Notes under the pieces: model-generated | Databases searched by the model: none | What the model was told of the DNA's origin: nothing | What the model saw: only the letters and a program-made list of their open reading frames with translations | Part shown: positions 27,534-35,599 of the stretch, in pieces | How the letters are laid out: each line of letters begins with the position of its first letter | Position numbering within the stretch: position 1 is the stretch's first letter | Position numbers and translations under genes: made by a program | DNA from: Mucilaginibacter xinganensis | GTDB taxonomy: Bacteria; Bacteroidota; Bacteroidia; Sphingobacteriales; Sphingobacteriaceae | NCBI RefSeq assembly: GCF_002257585.1 | Contig: NZ_CP022743.1 | Coordinates: 4,960,001-5,024,000 of the forward strand | Direction of reading: 5' to 3' | Length of the DNA: 64,000 nucleotides

Positions 27534-27561
27534 TTGCCGGTGGAAGTTTGTAGTATTTTTG
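27534..27561 (+). promoter_or_regulatory. Promoter of vsr, leaderless
   Basis: TTG (27534-27536), 17 nt, then TATTTTTG (27554-27561), a full match to the Bacteroidota consensus. Only 4 nt separate the -7 element from the vsr ATG at 27566, so the mRNA should begin at the start codon. Confidence 0.7.
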
Positions 27562-27565
27562 CACT

Positions 27566-27988
27566 ATGGCTGATGTACATTCAAAAGAAACCCGGAGTTA
27601 TAACATGTCACGCATCAGGAGTAAGGATACCAGACCCGAAATGCTGGTGCGTAAGTTTCTGCATAAAAATGGTTTCCGCTACCGCCTGCATGTAAAAACC
27701 CTGCCCGGCAAACCTGATATTGTTTTACCGAAGTACAAAACCGTAATTTTTATCCATGGCTGTTTTTGGCACGGACACGAGGGGTGCAAATATTATGTAG
27801 TGCCGAAAACGAGAACGGAATGGTGGTTGAATAAAATAGGCGGAAATATTTTAAATGATAACAATGCGGAAGTCTTGTTAAAAGCAGCCGGCTGGAATAT
27901 TATTACCATTTGGGAATGTGAATTAAAAAAATCTTCGCTCGAAGCTACACTTGAAAACCTGATAAATTCGCTTCATAAAACTTCTTAA
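27566..27988 (+). CDS. vsr: Very short patch repair endonuclease
   Basis: Nicks beside T:G mismatches that arise when 5-methylcytosine deaminates, protecting sites of Dcm-type methylation. 140 residues. D51 in KPDIVLP and H64/H69 in IFIHGCFWHG fall at the same numbers as the E. coli Vsr active site, as do the base-stacking M14 and F67/W68. The zinc-site region HEGC and a late Cys (WECELKK) are also present, with one residue inserted relative to E. coli. It is first in the restriction-modification island, and its presence points to a cytosine-5 methylase of Dcm specificity next door. Confidence 0.95.
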   Translation: MADVHSKETRSYNMSRIRSKDTRPEMLVRKFLHKNGFRYRLHVKTLPGKPDIVLPKYKTVIFIHGCFWHGHEGCKYYVVPKTRTEWWLNKIGGNILNDNNAEVLLKAAGWNIITIWECELKKSSLEATLENLINSLHKTS

Positions 27989-28017
27989 CAATCCCCAAAG
28001 TTCACTTATATCCGATT

Positions 28018-28028
28018 GACTTATAGTC
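28018..28028 (+). promoter_or_regulatory. C-box operator of the controller protein
   Basis: GACTTATAGTC fits the GACTnnnAGTC palindrome bound by restriction-modification C proteins. A half-like site, ACTTATATCC (28004-28013), lies 15 nt upstream in the same orientation. Together they sit 23 nt before the controller gene ATG and would allow autoregulation. Confidence 0.65.
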
Positions 28029-28050
28029 GAATACGAGATAGCTTGCAGCT

Positions 28051-28281
28051 ATGGATATTCGTAAGAAAATCGGCCTGCGCATAAAGGAATACCGAACAAA
28101 TTTAAAACTCACCCAGGAAGCTTTAGCCTTTAAGGCAGAGATAGATAAGACGTATGTCAATGAGGTAGAGAACGGGAAAAGAAACGTTTCTGTAATAAAT
28201 CTTGAAAAAATAATCTGTGCGCTAGACGCGACTATCAGAGATTTTTTCGACAGTGAAGTTTTTGAAGGGGGGATTAACTAA
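28051..28281 (+). CDS. XRE-family restriction-modification controller (C) protein
   Basis: 76 residues, the usual size of C proteins. It is nearly all one helix-turn-helix domain: LKLTQEALAFKAEIDKTYVN is the HTH core, followed by EVENGKRNVSVINLEKI. C proteins delay endonuclease expression after a restriction-modification system enters a new cell. A C-box palindrome lies just upstream. Its stop shares a base with the methylase start (TAATG), so controller, methylase and nuclease form one translationally linked unit. Confidence 0.88.
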   Translation: MDIRKKIGLRIKEYRTNLKLTQEALAFKAEIDKTYVNEVENGKRNVSVINLEKIICALDATIRDFFDSEVFEGGIN

Positions 28282-29492
28282 TGGCAGCAAAACCATCCCA
28301 GGCAAAGTCAAACATTGTTAATAATGAACTTGACTCGGCAGTGCTTACTCATTATGTGGTAACTAAAAACGATGTATACAAAGAGAAAGCTTATGATATA
28401 ACTGAAAATAGTTATGGAAATTTTCAGGAGCCAGAAGTATTATATCAGGCAATACAAAAAGAACTATTTGACGTTAATGATATACCGTTCCCCGGTCCAA
28501 AACCGGGAGCAGAAAAATTCACTTTTATTGATCTGTTTGCGGGCATAGGTGGCTTTAGATTAGCGCTACAAAATTTAGGTGGCCTTTGTCTTTACAGTTC
28601 TGAATATGATAAATATGCTCAAAAAACATATTTGGCTAATTTCGGTGAAACCCCCTTCGGTGACATAACTAAAGAAGAAACAAAATCTTATATCCCGAAG
28701 ACATTTGATGTTCTGTGTGGAGGTTTTCCCTGCCAACCGTTTTCAATCGCTGGTGTGTCTAAAAAAAATAGCCTTGGAAGAAAACACGGTTTTGAGGATG
28801 AAAAACAGGGAAACTTATTTTTTCATGTTGCTGAAATTATTGAGAAACACAGGCCCAAGGCATTTTTTCTTGAGAATGTAAAAAATCTTGTATCTCATGA
28901 TAAAGGCAATACTTTCAAAGTAATAAGACAAACGCTGTTGGATTTGGGATACTCATTTGATCATAGGGTTCTAAATGGAAAACACTTTGTTCCTCAACAT
29001 CGTGACAGAACTATAATGGTAGGCTTCGATAAGAAAGTTTTTGGCGAGGATATTTCATTTGACTTTAACTTAGTTAAACTTCCTGAAGCCAACAAAAAAA
29101 TAAAATCCATTCTTAAAGAAGATGTCGATCCTAAATATACACTGTCAGATCACTTATGGAATTACCTGCAGGAGTATGCTAAGAAGCATAAACTAAAAGG
29201 TAATGGTTTTGGATTTGGCCTTGTCAATTTGGATGGAATAAGCAGAACAATGAGTGCCCGTTATTATAAAGATGGTGCAGAAATTCTTATTCCACAGAAC
29301 GGATCTGCCCCAAGAAGATTAACACCTGATGAGTGTGCAGCATTGCAGGGTTATCCTGTAAATAAAGGAAAGAAAAGTTTCAGAATACCTGTTTCGGATA
29401 ATCAAGCTTATAAACAGTTTGGTAATTCGGTTGTAACACCACTTATCCAGGCAGTTGGAAAAGAAATTGTAAACTTACTACAGCATGAATAG
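28281..29492 (+). CDS. DNA cytosine-5 methyltransferase, Dcm/M.EcoRII type
   Basis: 403 residues with all main m5C-methylase motifs: I FIDLFAGIGGFRLAL (about 80), IV GGFPCQPFS with catalytic C151, VI ENVKNL, VIII QHRDRT and X QFGNSVV. The target-recognition region NGFGFGLVNLDGISRTMSARY followed by YKDGAEILI, and the late RRLTPDECA and FRIPVSDNQAY, closely resemble what I recall of E. coli Dcm and M.EcoRII, including the roughly 80-residue N-terminal extension. Predicted target is therefore CCWGG (inference). It overlaps the endonuclease gene by 8 nt. A+T-rich codon use, unlike the flanking chromosome, suggests transfer. Confidence 0.95.
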   Translation: MAAKPSQAKSNIVNNELDSAVLTHYVVTKNDVYKEKAYDITENSYGNFQEPEVLYQAIQKELFDVNDIPFPGPKPGAEKFTFIDLFAGIGGFRLALQNLGGLCLYSSEYDKYAQKTYLANFGETPFGDITKEETKSYIPKTFDVLCGGFPCQPFSIAGVSKKNSLGRKHGFEDEKQGNLFFHVAEIIEKHRPKAFFLENVKNLVSHDKGNTFKVIRQTLLDLGYSFDHRVLNGKHFVPQHRDRTIMVGFDKKVFGEDISFDFNLVKLPEANKKIKSILKEDVDPKYTLSDHLWNYLQEYAKKHKLKGNGFGFGLVNLDGISRTMSARYYKDGAEILIPQNGSAPRRLTPDECAALQGYPVNKGKKSFRIPVSDNQAYKQFGNSVVTPLIQAVGKEIVNLLQHE

Positions 29493-30657
29493 CATTGCAG
29501 AACAAGCCATTTTATCTGTTCAAAAATCTCTCAAGTCATTTTGCAAGTTTATTTCGGCAAATGATGCAGGAGGGACGGGCGCTCACCAAAGTGGCTTTTA
29601 CATCCCCAAAAACTCTTTTTCACTGTTATTTGAAACAGCAGGAGTAAAAGGCAGCAATAAAGATCGATTTGTAACAATCAGGTGGCAGAATGAGTTTGAA
29701 ACCACAAGCAGATTTATTTACTATGGGACCGGCACGAGAAATGAATACAGATTGACGCGATTTGGTAAGGGCTTTCCATTTTTAGGAGAAGATAACGTGG
29801 GAGATTTACTGATAATTTCCCAAATCAATGTGGGCTATTACGAAGGGTTTGTTTTAACTTTAGACGACGACATAGAAAATTTTTTTACTGTATTTAATAT
29901 TTCATCAAACGAAACGAACAAACTAATAGAAAAAACGGAATCTTTTAATGCTGAGGATAGCTTGTTGGAATGCTTCCTATCCTACAATAAGTCATTTATA
30001 ACCGATTTTCCCTCAACTAACAGCCTGTCTAAAAATGCGAGAGATTGTTATAATATATCCTATAAAATTACAGATAACAATATTAAAAGCGAACCAGATA
30101 AATATCTATTAAAATGGTTGGACACGGAATATCAATTATTTAAGTCGATCGAATTTAAAGTATATTCTGAAAAGATAAAAACACCTTTTAAAAGTGTAGA
30201 GGAATTAGTTGAAATAGCTAATACAATATTGAACAGAAGGAAAAGTCGCGCCGGAAAATCTTTGGAACTTCACTTGGCAGAAGTATTCAATAAATTTGAA
30301 TTACTATATGATCCCCAAGTAATCACTGAAGATAATAAAAAACCTGATTTCATATTCCCGGGTGGGAAATATTATCATGACTCAAATTATGATTCTCAGA
30401 AATTAATTTTCCTTGCCTCAAAGACTACGTGCAAAGACAGATGGCGACAAATTATAAATGAGGCGAATAGAATTGAGATAAAACATTTATTTACGTTACA
30501 GCAGGGAATATCTAAAAACCAGTTGAATGAGATGTATAAAGAGGGCGTAAGACTAGTCGTTCCCAAGCCTTACATAGGAAGTTTTCCCGAAGAGTATCAG
30601 CCAAAAATACTTTCACTAGAAAATTTTATAAATTTTACTTCCATTAAACAGACGTAA
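29485..30657 (+). CDS. Type II restriction endonuclease, EcoRII family
   Basis: 390 residues. The N-terminal part (about 1-190) corresponds in size to the EcoRII effector-binding domain. The C-terminal part (about 245-390) is the EcoRII-C catalytic domain: the Asp in KKPDFIFPG, a Tyr nine residues later, Lys 16 residues on in FLASKTTCKD and Arg six further in DRWRQI reproduce the spacing of EcoRII D299, Y308, K324 and R330. Cleavage of unmethylated CCWGG is predicted, probably needing two sites as in type IIE enzymes if the N-domain works alike. It is the last gene of the C-M-R unit and is clearly A+T-rich. Confidence 0.9.
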   Translation: MNSIAEQAILSVQKSLKSFCKFISANDAGGTGAHQSGFYIPKNSFSLLFETAGVKGSNKDRFVTIRWQNEFETTSRFIYYGTGTRNEYRLTRFGKGFPFLGEDNVGDLLIISQINVGYYEGFVLTLDDDIENFFTVFNISSNETNKLIEKTESFNAEDSLLECFLSYNKSFITDFPSTNSLSKNARDCYNISYKITDNNIKSEPDKYLLKWLDTEYQLFKSIEFKVYSEKIKTPFKSVEELVEIANTILNRRKSRAGKSLELHLAEVFNKFELLYDPQVITEDNKKPDFIFPGGKYYHDSNYDSQKLIFLASKTTCKDRWRQIINEANRIEIKHLFTLQQGISKNQLNEMYKEGVRLVVPKPYIGSFPEEYQPKILSLENFINFTSIKQT

Positions 30658-30779
30658 TTATGGTTTCTATTCTTAAATTTAAATTGTAATATAAAAATCC
30701 TAAACTTGACTAATCACAAAATCTAATCCTTAAAACTAACAGATAGAGCATAAAACAAGCCAATTAAAAGCAAATTTTA

Positions 30780-33107
30780 ATGGAAAATCTAAATAATTAT
30801 AAGTTTGAACCGGGGGCGCGCTCAATAATTCAGATGGGCGAAGAACTAATAGGTCATCCAACAACCGCTATCAACGAGCTTGTTAAAAATGGATATGATG
30901 CAGATGCTACTGATTGTAAAGTCTACGTGAATTACCATAAAGACAATTCAAAGAGTTTTGTTGCTATTTCGGATAACGGATTAGGAATGAATAGTAAAAC
31001 GCTATTTGGCGATTGGTTACAACCTTCGGTTAGCCATAAAAGGTTAGGGAATTCAAAAAGTAAAATATTTCAAAGAAATTTTCTAGGATCTAAAGGGATT
31101 GGAAGATTAGCTGCTATGGCGTTAGGTAGATATCTTACTGTTATAACAAAAACATCTGACGAGTCTGATTACAATTGGCTTGTGATTGACAGACAGGATT
31201 TTAAAGCAGAAGCATTACTGAGTCACATCGAATTTCCTGGCGGCAGTTCTAACTCAGCAAATGCTTTACTTGCAGATGAACGGGTTATTAAAAAGAAAAA
31301 TGGAATCTCCAACAATGATTTAAGTAAATATTTACTTGATAATAAACTAACTAATTTTAAAGAGGGAACAATAATAATCGTTGAAGAATTAGACGATTCC
31401 ATCAAAACTATAGTCGAAGATGAATTTTTGAATGGAGATACAGAAATTCAAAATATTGATTTAATACAATCGTTGAAAATTCTGATTACGCCATTAATAT
31501 TAAATTCTGTTATTCAAGATGAACTTATTAATAAAAATATCTTAGAAAAAAAGTATGAGATAGCAACTCCAGAAAGTACGTTTGAATTATTCTTTGGATG
31601 TAATCTAATAAGATCTGCAGGAGATACCCGGAACTTCATAAAAATCGAAGAATATTCCATTTTGTCAAATTTCGACTATAGAGTTTTAGGAAAAGTTTCA
31701 AAAGATGGATCTATTAATGGATTATATTATTGTAATCGACTAATTGAAGATTCGTTCAACGATTCGTTTGTGTTATCAAGAGACGACGTTTTTTCAACGG
31801 AATATTTAAGAACTAGAAATATCGACGTGCTCCAAGATATAAATAACACCAACAAGGTAGGTGAGTTTTATTTTGACATACGTGTTTTTGACCGGGATCC
31901 AGATGCGTTGGATAAACTTGCGAAGCTTCTAGGTGCCCCAAATAGGAGAAGCGCTGGGTATTTACTAGACGACATTGTAGGATTGAGGGTTTCAAAGGAT
32001 GGTTTTGGCGTTAAGCCCTATGGGGATGAAGGTAATGATTGGATGGAATTGGGGCAAATGCGTGTTCAAAATCCTACTGCAGTCATCGGTACTAATCAAT
32101 TGATCGGCAACATATTTCTTTTTTCACCTGAAAATGATTCGTTAAGCGAAAAGACAAATCGCGAGGGATTTTTTGAAAATGAGGCCTTTATCACGTTCAA
32201 AAAAATGCTCCGATCTATTTTGTTGGAAGTTGGCAAAAAAAGATATAATTATAGACAAAAGCACGGGCTGGGAAGAAAAGCTATAAGTAAACATGATAGA
32301 CCCGATTCTTCGAGATTTTTAGATTTTATAAAAAAAATAACGCAAGATGAAACTGTCATTAGTCAAGCTGAAGTTTATCTTAATGAAATTTCAACTACAT
32401 TGGATAACTTAGAAAACTCATTGAGTTTTTCACAACGGTTAGCAACTCTTGGCAGCGGACTTGAGTTAGTTTACCATGAGATGTCACAGCCAATAATGCT
32501 TATTGGCAAATGTTTATTTTCAATGAAATTTCCTGTTGGTCGAATCAACAAGCTTGAAGATCGAAATGAAATATTATCTGAAATGACAGGCATCAAAAGC
32601 GCCATTGCCACATTGGACCATTTAAAAGAGTCTCTTCAACCGGCAATTGGAATTTCAAGAAAAAGCAATTTTAAGCCAGTTGATACTTTTGATAAAGTTT
32701 GTTATTTATTGACCAAAGATTTTATAACTTATAATATTTCCGTTGATATAGATGATAATATAAGAGAGTTTAAAATAAATGATCACGAATATCATTTATG
32801 GATTTCATTTCTAAATATTTTAAATAATTCAATATACTGGTTAAAATCTGTAGAGAATGATGAAAGAAAAATTCTATTCAAGAAAGGAATAGATAATGAA
32901 TTGATAATATCCAATAATGGTCCCAAAATAGAAATTGGTGAATTAGAGAATATTTTTAATTACGGAGTAACACATAAGAAAGTTAAAAACGCTACTGGTT
33001 TAGGATTGGCTTATACCAGAAGTTTACTTAGCACAAATAATTGGGAAATATGGTGTGAAAACTATGATTATGGCCCCGCTTTTATACTTAAACCTTTAAA
33101 ACCTTAA
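30780..33107 (+). CDS. MORC/MutL-like GHKL ATPase fused to a histidine kinase
   Basis: 775 residues in two halves. The first (about 1-480) is a GHKL ATPase like MORC or MutL: TAINELVKNGYDADA (N-box), ISDNGLGMNSKT, and LGSKGIGRLAAMALG (lid). The second has a two-helix phosphoacceptor segment, QRLATLGSGLELVYHEMSQP with H566, then a second HATPase with FLNILNNSIYWL, IISNNGPKIE and NATGLGLAYTRSLL. There is no signal peptide or membrane helix, so it is cytoplasmic. MORC-like ATPases are known partners of restriction-modification operons; here the ATPase seems to serve as the input domain of a kinase. The receiver gene follows after 3 nt. Very A+T-rich. Confidence 0.85.
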   Translation: MENLNNYKFEPGARSIIQMGEELIGHPTTAINELVKNGYDADATDCKVYVNYHKDNSKSFVAISDNGLGMNSKTLFGDWLQPSVSHKRLGNSKSKIFQRNFLGSKGIGRLAAMALGRYLTVITKTSDESDYNWLVIDRQDFKAEALLSHIEFPGGSSNSANALLADERVIKKKNGISNNDLSKYLLDNKLTNFKEGTIIIVEELDDSIKTIVEDEFLNGDTEIQNIDLIQSLKILITPLILNSVIQDELINKNILEKKYEIATPESTFELFFGCNLIRSAGDTRNFIKIEEYSILSNFDYRVLGKVSKDGSINGLYYCNRLIEDSFNDSFVLSRDDVFSTEYLRTRNIDVLQDINNTNKVGEFYFDIRVFDRDPDALDKLAKLLGAPNRRSAGYLLDDIVGLRVSKDGFGVKPYGDEGNDWMELGQMRVQNPTAVIGTNQLIGNIFLFSPENDSLSEKTNREGFFENEAFITFKKMLRSILLEVGKKRYNYRQKHGLGRKAISKHDRPDSSRFLDFIKKITQDETVISQAEVYLNEISTTLDNLENSLSFSQRLATLGSGLELVYHEMSQPIMLIGKCLFSMKFPVGRINKLEDRNEILSEMTGIKSAIATLDHLKESLQPAIGISRKSNFKPVDTFDKVCYLLTKDFITYNISVDIDDNIREFKINDHEYHLWISFLNILNNSIYWLKSVENDERKILFKKGIDNELIISNNGPKIEIGELENIFNYGVTHKKVKNATGLGLAYTRSLLSTNNWEIWCENYDYGPAFILKPLKP

Positions 33108-33110
33108 AAT

Positions 33111-34262
33111 ATGATTATTGCTTTCGATGATGATGCTGCCATCAGAAAATCTTATCAGGAGACCCTTAGTAAAATGGGTGTCGATATAAAAGTTGTTGAG
33201 TGCGCGACTAAGGGGGAAGTTAGGAAAGCCCTAAAAGACCCTAATATTATGAGTCAAGTTAAAGTCCTAATTTTCGACTTATCGGTTTCGAAAGAAGAAG
33301 CCGAATCTCTTAATTTTGACATTTTAGACGATATAAAGGAAAATTATAAAAAATATCCAATTCCTATTTTTATTCATAGTGCTTTTGCACATACAGTTGA
33401 AGGTTATGATGATTTAGGAACACTTTTTAAAATTGATAAAAGCCATAATTCTTTAGAAAATATTGTTAACAAGATTTTTTTATTTTATGAATCTGGATTT
33501 TTAGACATATTCTCACCGAATGGATTTATAGAAAGCGAAATGTTTGTTCAAATTCATAAAGCATTTATTGATCAGTTTAGAGGTGACGAAATAAGTCTAA
33601 TCATTGAGTCTATAAAAAGTGCTAATAATGAGAATTTTAAACAAAGAACGCGATCTGTCTTTGAAAGAATAGCTATTCGCTCTTTGTATCAAAATCTATT
33701 ATCTGCAAAAAAAACAGAGGCGTCTAATAAAATTGAAGAAATACAAATCAATGCCGTAGAACATTATTACAGACGAAAGAGTGACTTTTCCGTTTGGACA
33801 GGGGATATTTTTAAGGAAAAGGGAAGTAAAAACAGCCTAATTGTAATCACTCCACGATGCGATATCAACAATGGTAATAACGGCGGTAAATATTTGGTTT
33901 GCAACATTGATCCCTTGGCAGAAAGAAACATCAGCGATCTAAGTAAAGACACTAAGACTGTTTATAATTATATTAATGATAATCCGCAGAATACAGGGCA
34001 TAAATATAGATTTTTAATTCCTACGCCTTCTTTTCATGGCGGCAAAATCGATCTAACAAGTTATTCAACCATCGAGGAGAATTCTTTATTAGGTGAAGAC
34101 TCCAACTATGAATATTGTATTTCATTAAGTGATGAATTAACTAATGACGTAGTTAGAAAATATGCATCTTATATGTTAAGGTCAGGTATTTCGCAATCTG
34201 ATATCACAGAGGCATTATACTACGCTAAAGTTGAAGGTGAAAAAACTATAAAAGTGGCTTGA
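33111..34262 (+). CDS. Receiver-domain protein with unknown C-terminal domain
   Basis: 383 residues. The N-terminal about 125 form a response-regulator receiver: acidic cluster D6-D8 in IAFDDDAAIRK, phosphoacceptor D56 in VLIFDLSVSKEE, the Ser position in FIHSAFAHT and Lys in LFKIDKSHN. The C-terminal about 250 have no DNA-binding motif I recognise. It is helical to about 230, then has a beta-rich stretch with SDFSVWTGDIFKEKG and LIVITPRCDINNGNNGG. It is the evident partner of the kinase 3 nt upstream. The output mechanism is unknown: an effector or adaptor is more likely than a transcription factor. Confidence 0.8.
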   Translation: MIIAFDDDAAIRKSYQETLSKMGVDIKVVECATKGEVRKALKDPNIMSQVKVLIFDLSVSKEEAESLNFDILDDIKENYKKYPIPIFIHSAFAHTVEGYDDLGTLFKIDKSHNSLENIVNKIFLFYESGFLDIFSPNGFIESEMFVQIHKAFIDQFRGDEISLIIESIKSANNENFKQRTRSVFERIAIRSLYQNLLSAKKTEASNKIEEIQINAVEHYYRRKSDFSVWTGDIFKEKGSKNSLIVITPRCDINNGNNGGKYLVCNIDPLAERNISDLSKDTKTVYNYINDNPQNTGHKYRFLIPTPSFHGGKIDLTSYSTIEENSLLGEDSNYEYCISLSDELTNDVVRKYASYMLRSGISQSDITEALYYAKVEGEKTIKVA

Positions 34263-34605
34263 CTTTATTATATTCGTGTCACTGGTTGTGACTGAGAGGG
34301 CATCCAATTAATTTCAAAGTTAATTTCATGCCTCCTCATTTTTTCACTTCGCCGCAAACTCTATAAAAAGACAAAAATTATAAACACCCAATATTCATAT
34401 TTCTAATTATGGCAAATTCGCCACAATTAAACCTTGCCCATTCCCCAAAATTCCATATAAAGTACTTTACTTTACCTCGCAACCAAAAATCACCCAGAAA
34501 ACCTCCAAACTTTTTCGCCAGCGAATTTTTCACTCCTCATCACAAAACTTTTCTGCATCTTCCCCGTTCCTTAACAACACATAAATTTAATACCCCAAAA
34601 CCGTT
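34263..34605. other. Right edge of the accessory island, no gene called
   Basis: 343 nt, A+T-rich at first. A 66-codon open frame (34409-34609) rich in Pro, His, Phe and Lys looks like chance. I see no tRNA, att-like repeat or terminator that would mark an integration boundary. Confidence 0.5.
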
Positions 34606-34845
34606 ATGAACGATCAACTGGAAAACGACAAATTAAATGCCGGCCTGCAGAATGGCCCGGCAAACCTGAACGCCACCATCATCAACAGTGCTGCGTCAAC
34701 CTATGCCTATAACAAAATAAACAACCTGCTGCTGATGCAGATCCTCGCCAAACTGGAAAACCGCGACCTGGAAGAGATTCGGAATAATGTGGACCGATAC
34801 GTCGCCCAGTTTACGGAAGAGTTTATGCAGAAAAATCTGCTGTAA
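34606..34845 (+). CDS. Small hypothetical protein
   Basis: 79 residues with chromosomal-type codon use: an Asn/Leu-rich N-terminus (DQLENDKLNAGLQNGPANLN) and a helical end (LLLMQILAKLENRDLEEIRNN). No signal peptide. I do not recognise it. The regular amphipathic helix and G+C content like the core genes argue that it is real. It stands alone just right of the island and ends 9 nt before a repeat hairpin. Confidence 0.6.
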   Translation: MNDQLENDKLNAGLQNGPANLNATIINSAASTYAYNKINNLLLMQILAKLENRDLEEIRNNVDRYVAQFTEEFMQKNLL

Positions 34846-34854
34846 TTTAAGACT

Positions 34855-35000
34855 GTTCAGGATGACAGGAACTTCTTTTGTCATCCTGAACGCAGTGAAC
34901 GATCTTCTGCAAGCAATATTAACGGTGGCAGGTCTGCGTGCTGCTTATCAGGCGCATACCTGTCCGGAGGAGAAGACTCTTCGCTCGCGCTCAGGATGAC
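34855..35000. repeat. GTCATCCTGA-type inverted repeat element
   Basis: GTTCAGGATGACA (34855-34867) pairs perfectly with TGTCATCCTGAAC (34879-34891), and a further TCAGGATGAC closes the element at 34991-35000. It resembles the small non-coding repeats beginning GTCATCCTGA that are scattered in many bacterial genomes. The first hairpin could also terminate transcription of the small gene before it. Confidence 0.65.
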
Positions 35001-35008
35001 AGGGAGCC

Positions 35009-35521
35009 TTATTCCGCCCCTTTAAACCCCTGCGAAACCAATTTTTCTACCGGGTAGCCCATGGCCTTGCATTTGGCTACGATCTGTTCATGCAGGGCTT
35101 TATCCATTTCGGGCTTGCGGCTCATGATAAACAAAAACCGGTGGTCAGGGTGCCCCACCACTGCCCAGGAATAGTCGGGAGCGAGATCTACCACCCAATA
35201 GTCTATTTTTATAGGCCAGATGAACTGTGCTTTCATTTGACCGTCGGTAGTGCCGTCAACGCGGAAGATCTTTGATTTTACCGTGCGGAGCTCGCCTTTC
35301 TCATTTTTGATGCAGGTGGTCACCACATCGTAATAGCCATCCTTGTTTAAGGTATAATGTGTAGTGGTTTCCCTGCTGCCTTTATCAAACATGGTGGGGA
35401 TTGAGTATAAAGAATACCAGGTACCGCCAAAGCGTTTGCTATCTACGTAGGCCACTGTTTTATTAGGCAAAGTGGTAAAAAGCGTAAAAAAACTGATCAG
35501 TAAAATGCAAACAGCCTTCAT
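35009..35521 (-). CDS. Lipocalin family protein (exported)
   Basis: 170 residues with an N-terminal signal peptide (MKAVCILLISFFTLFTTL). The lipocalin motif GGTWYSLYSIPTMFD gives the G-x-W of strand A, and VVDLAPDYSWAVVGHPDHRFLFIMSRKPEMD is the Blc-like second conserved block. It probably binds lipids or other hydrophobic ligands in the envelope. Unlike the lipocalin at 47.1 kb it has no lipobox. Monocistronic. Confidence 0.9.
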   Translation of the reverse strand: MKAVCILLISFFTLFTTLPNKTVAYVDSKRFGGTWYSLYSIPTMFDKGSRETTTHYTLNKDGYYDVVTTCIKNEKGELRTVKSKIFRVDGTTDGQMKAQFIWPIKIDYWVVDLAPDYSWAVVGHPDHRFLFIMSRKPEMDKALHEQIVAKCKAMGYPVEKLVSQGFKGAE

Positions 35522-35599
35522 TTAATTAATGGTTGGTTACGTGCAATTACGAAATTTTAAAAAAGAGGGATTTTGGACGAGGTATTTTTACGGCTTGAT

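Noticed and set aside
27082..27545. Several open frames in both strands over the GGAACA repeat region, including an upstream extension of frr
   Set aside because: They are translations of the repeat words (Cys/Thr/Ser or Gly/Thr runs). The true frr start at 27081 gives the standard protein.
34409..34609. 66-codon open frame right of the island
   Set aside because: Pro/His/Phe/Lys-rich low-complexity product, no promoter or homology I can recognise, and its end overlaps the more convincing gene at 34606.
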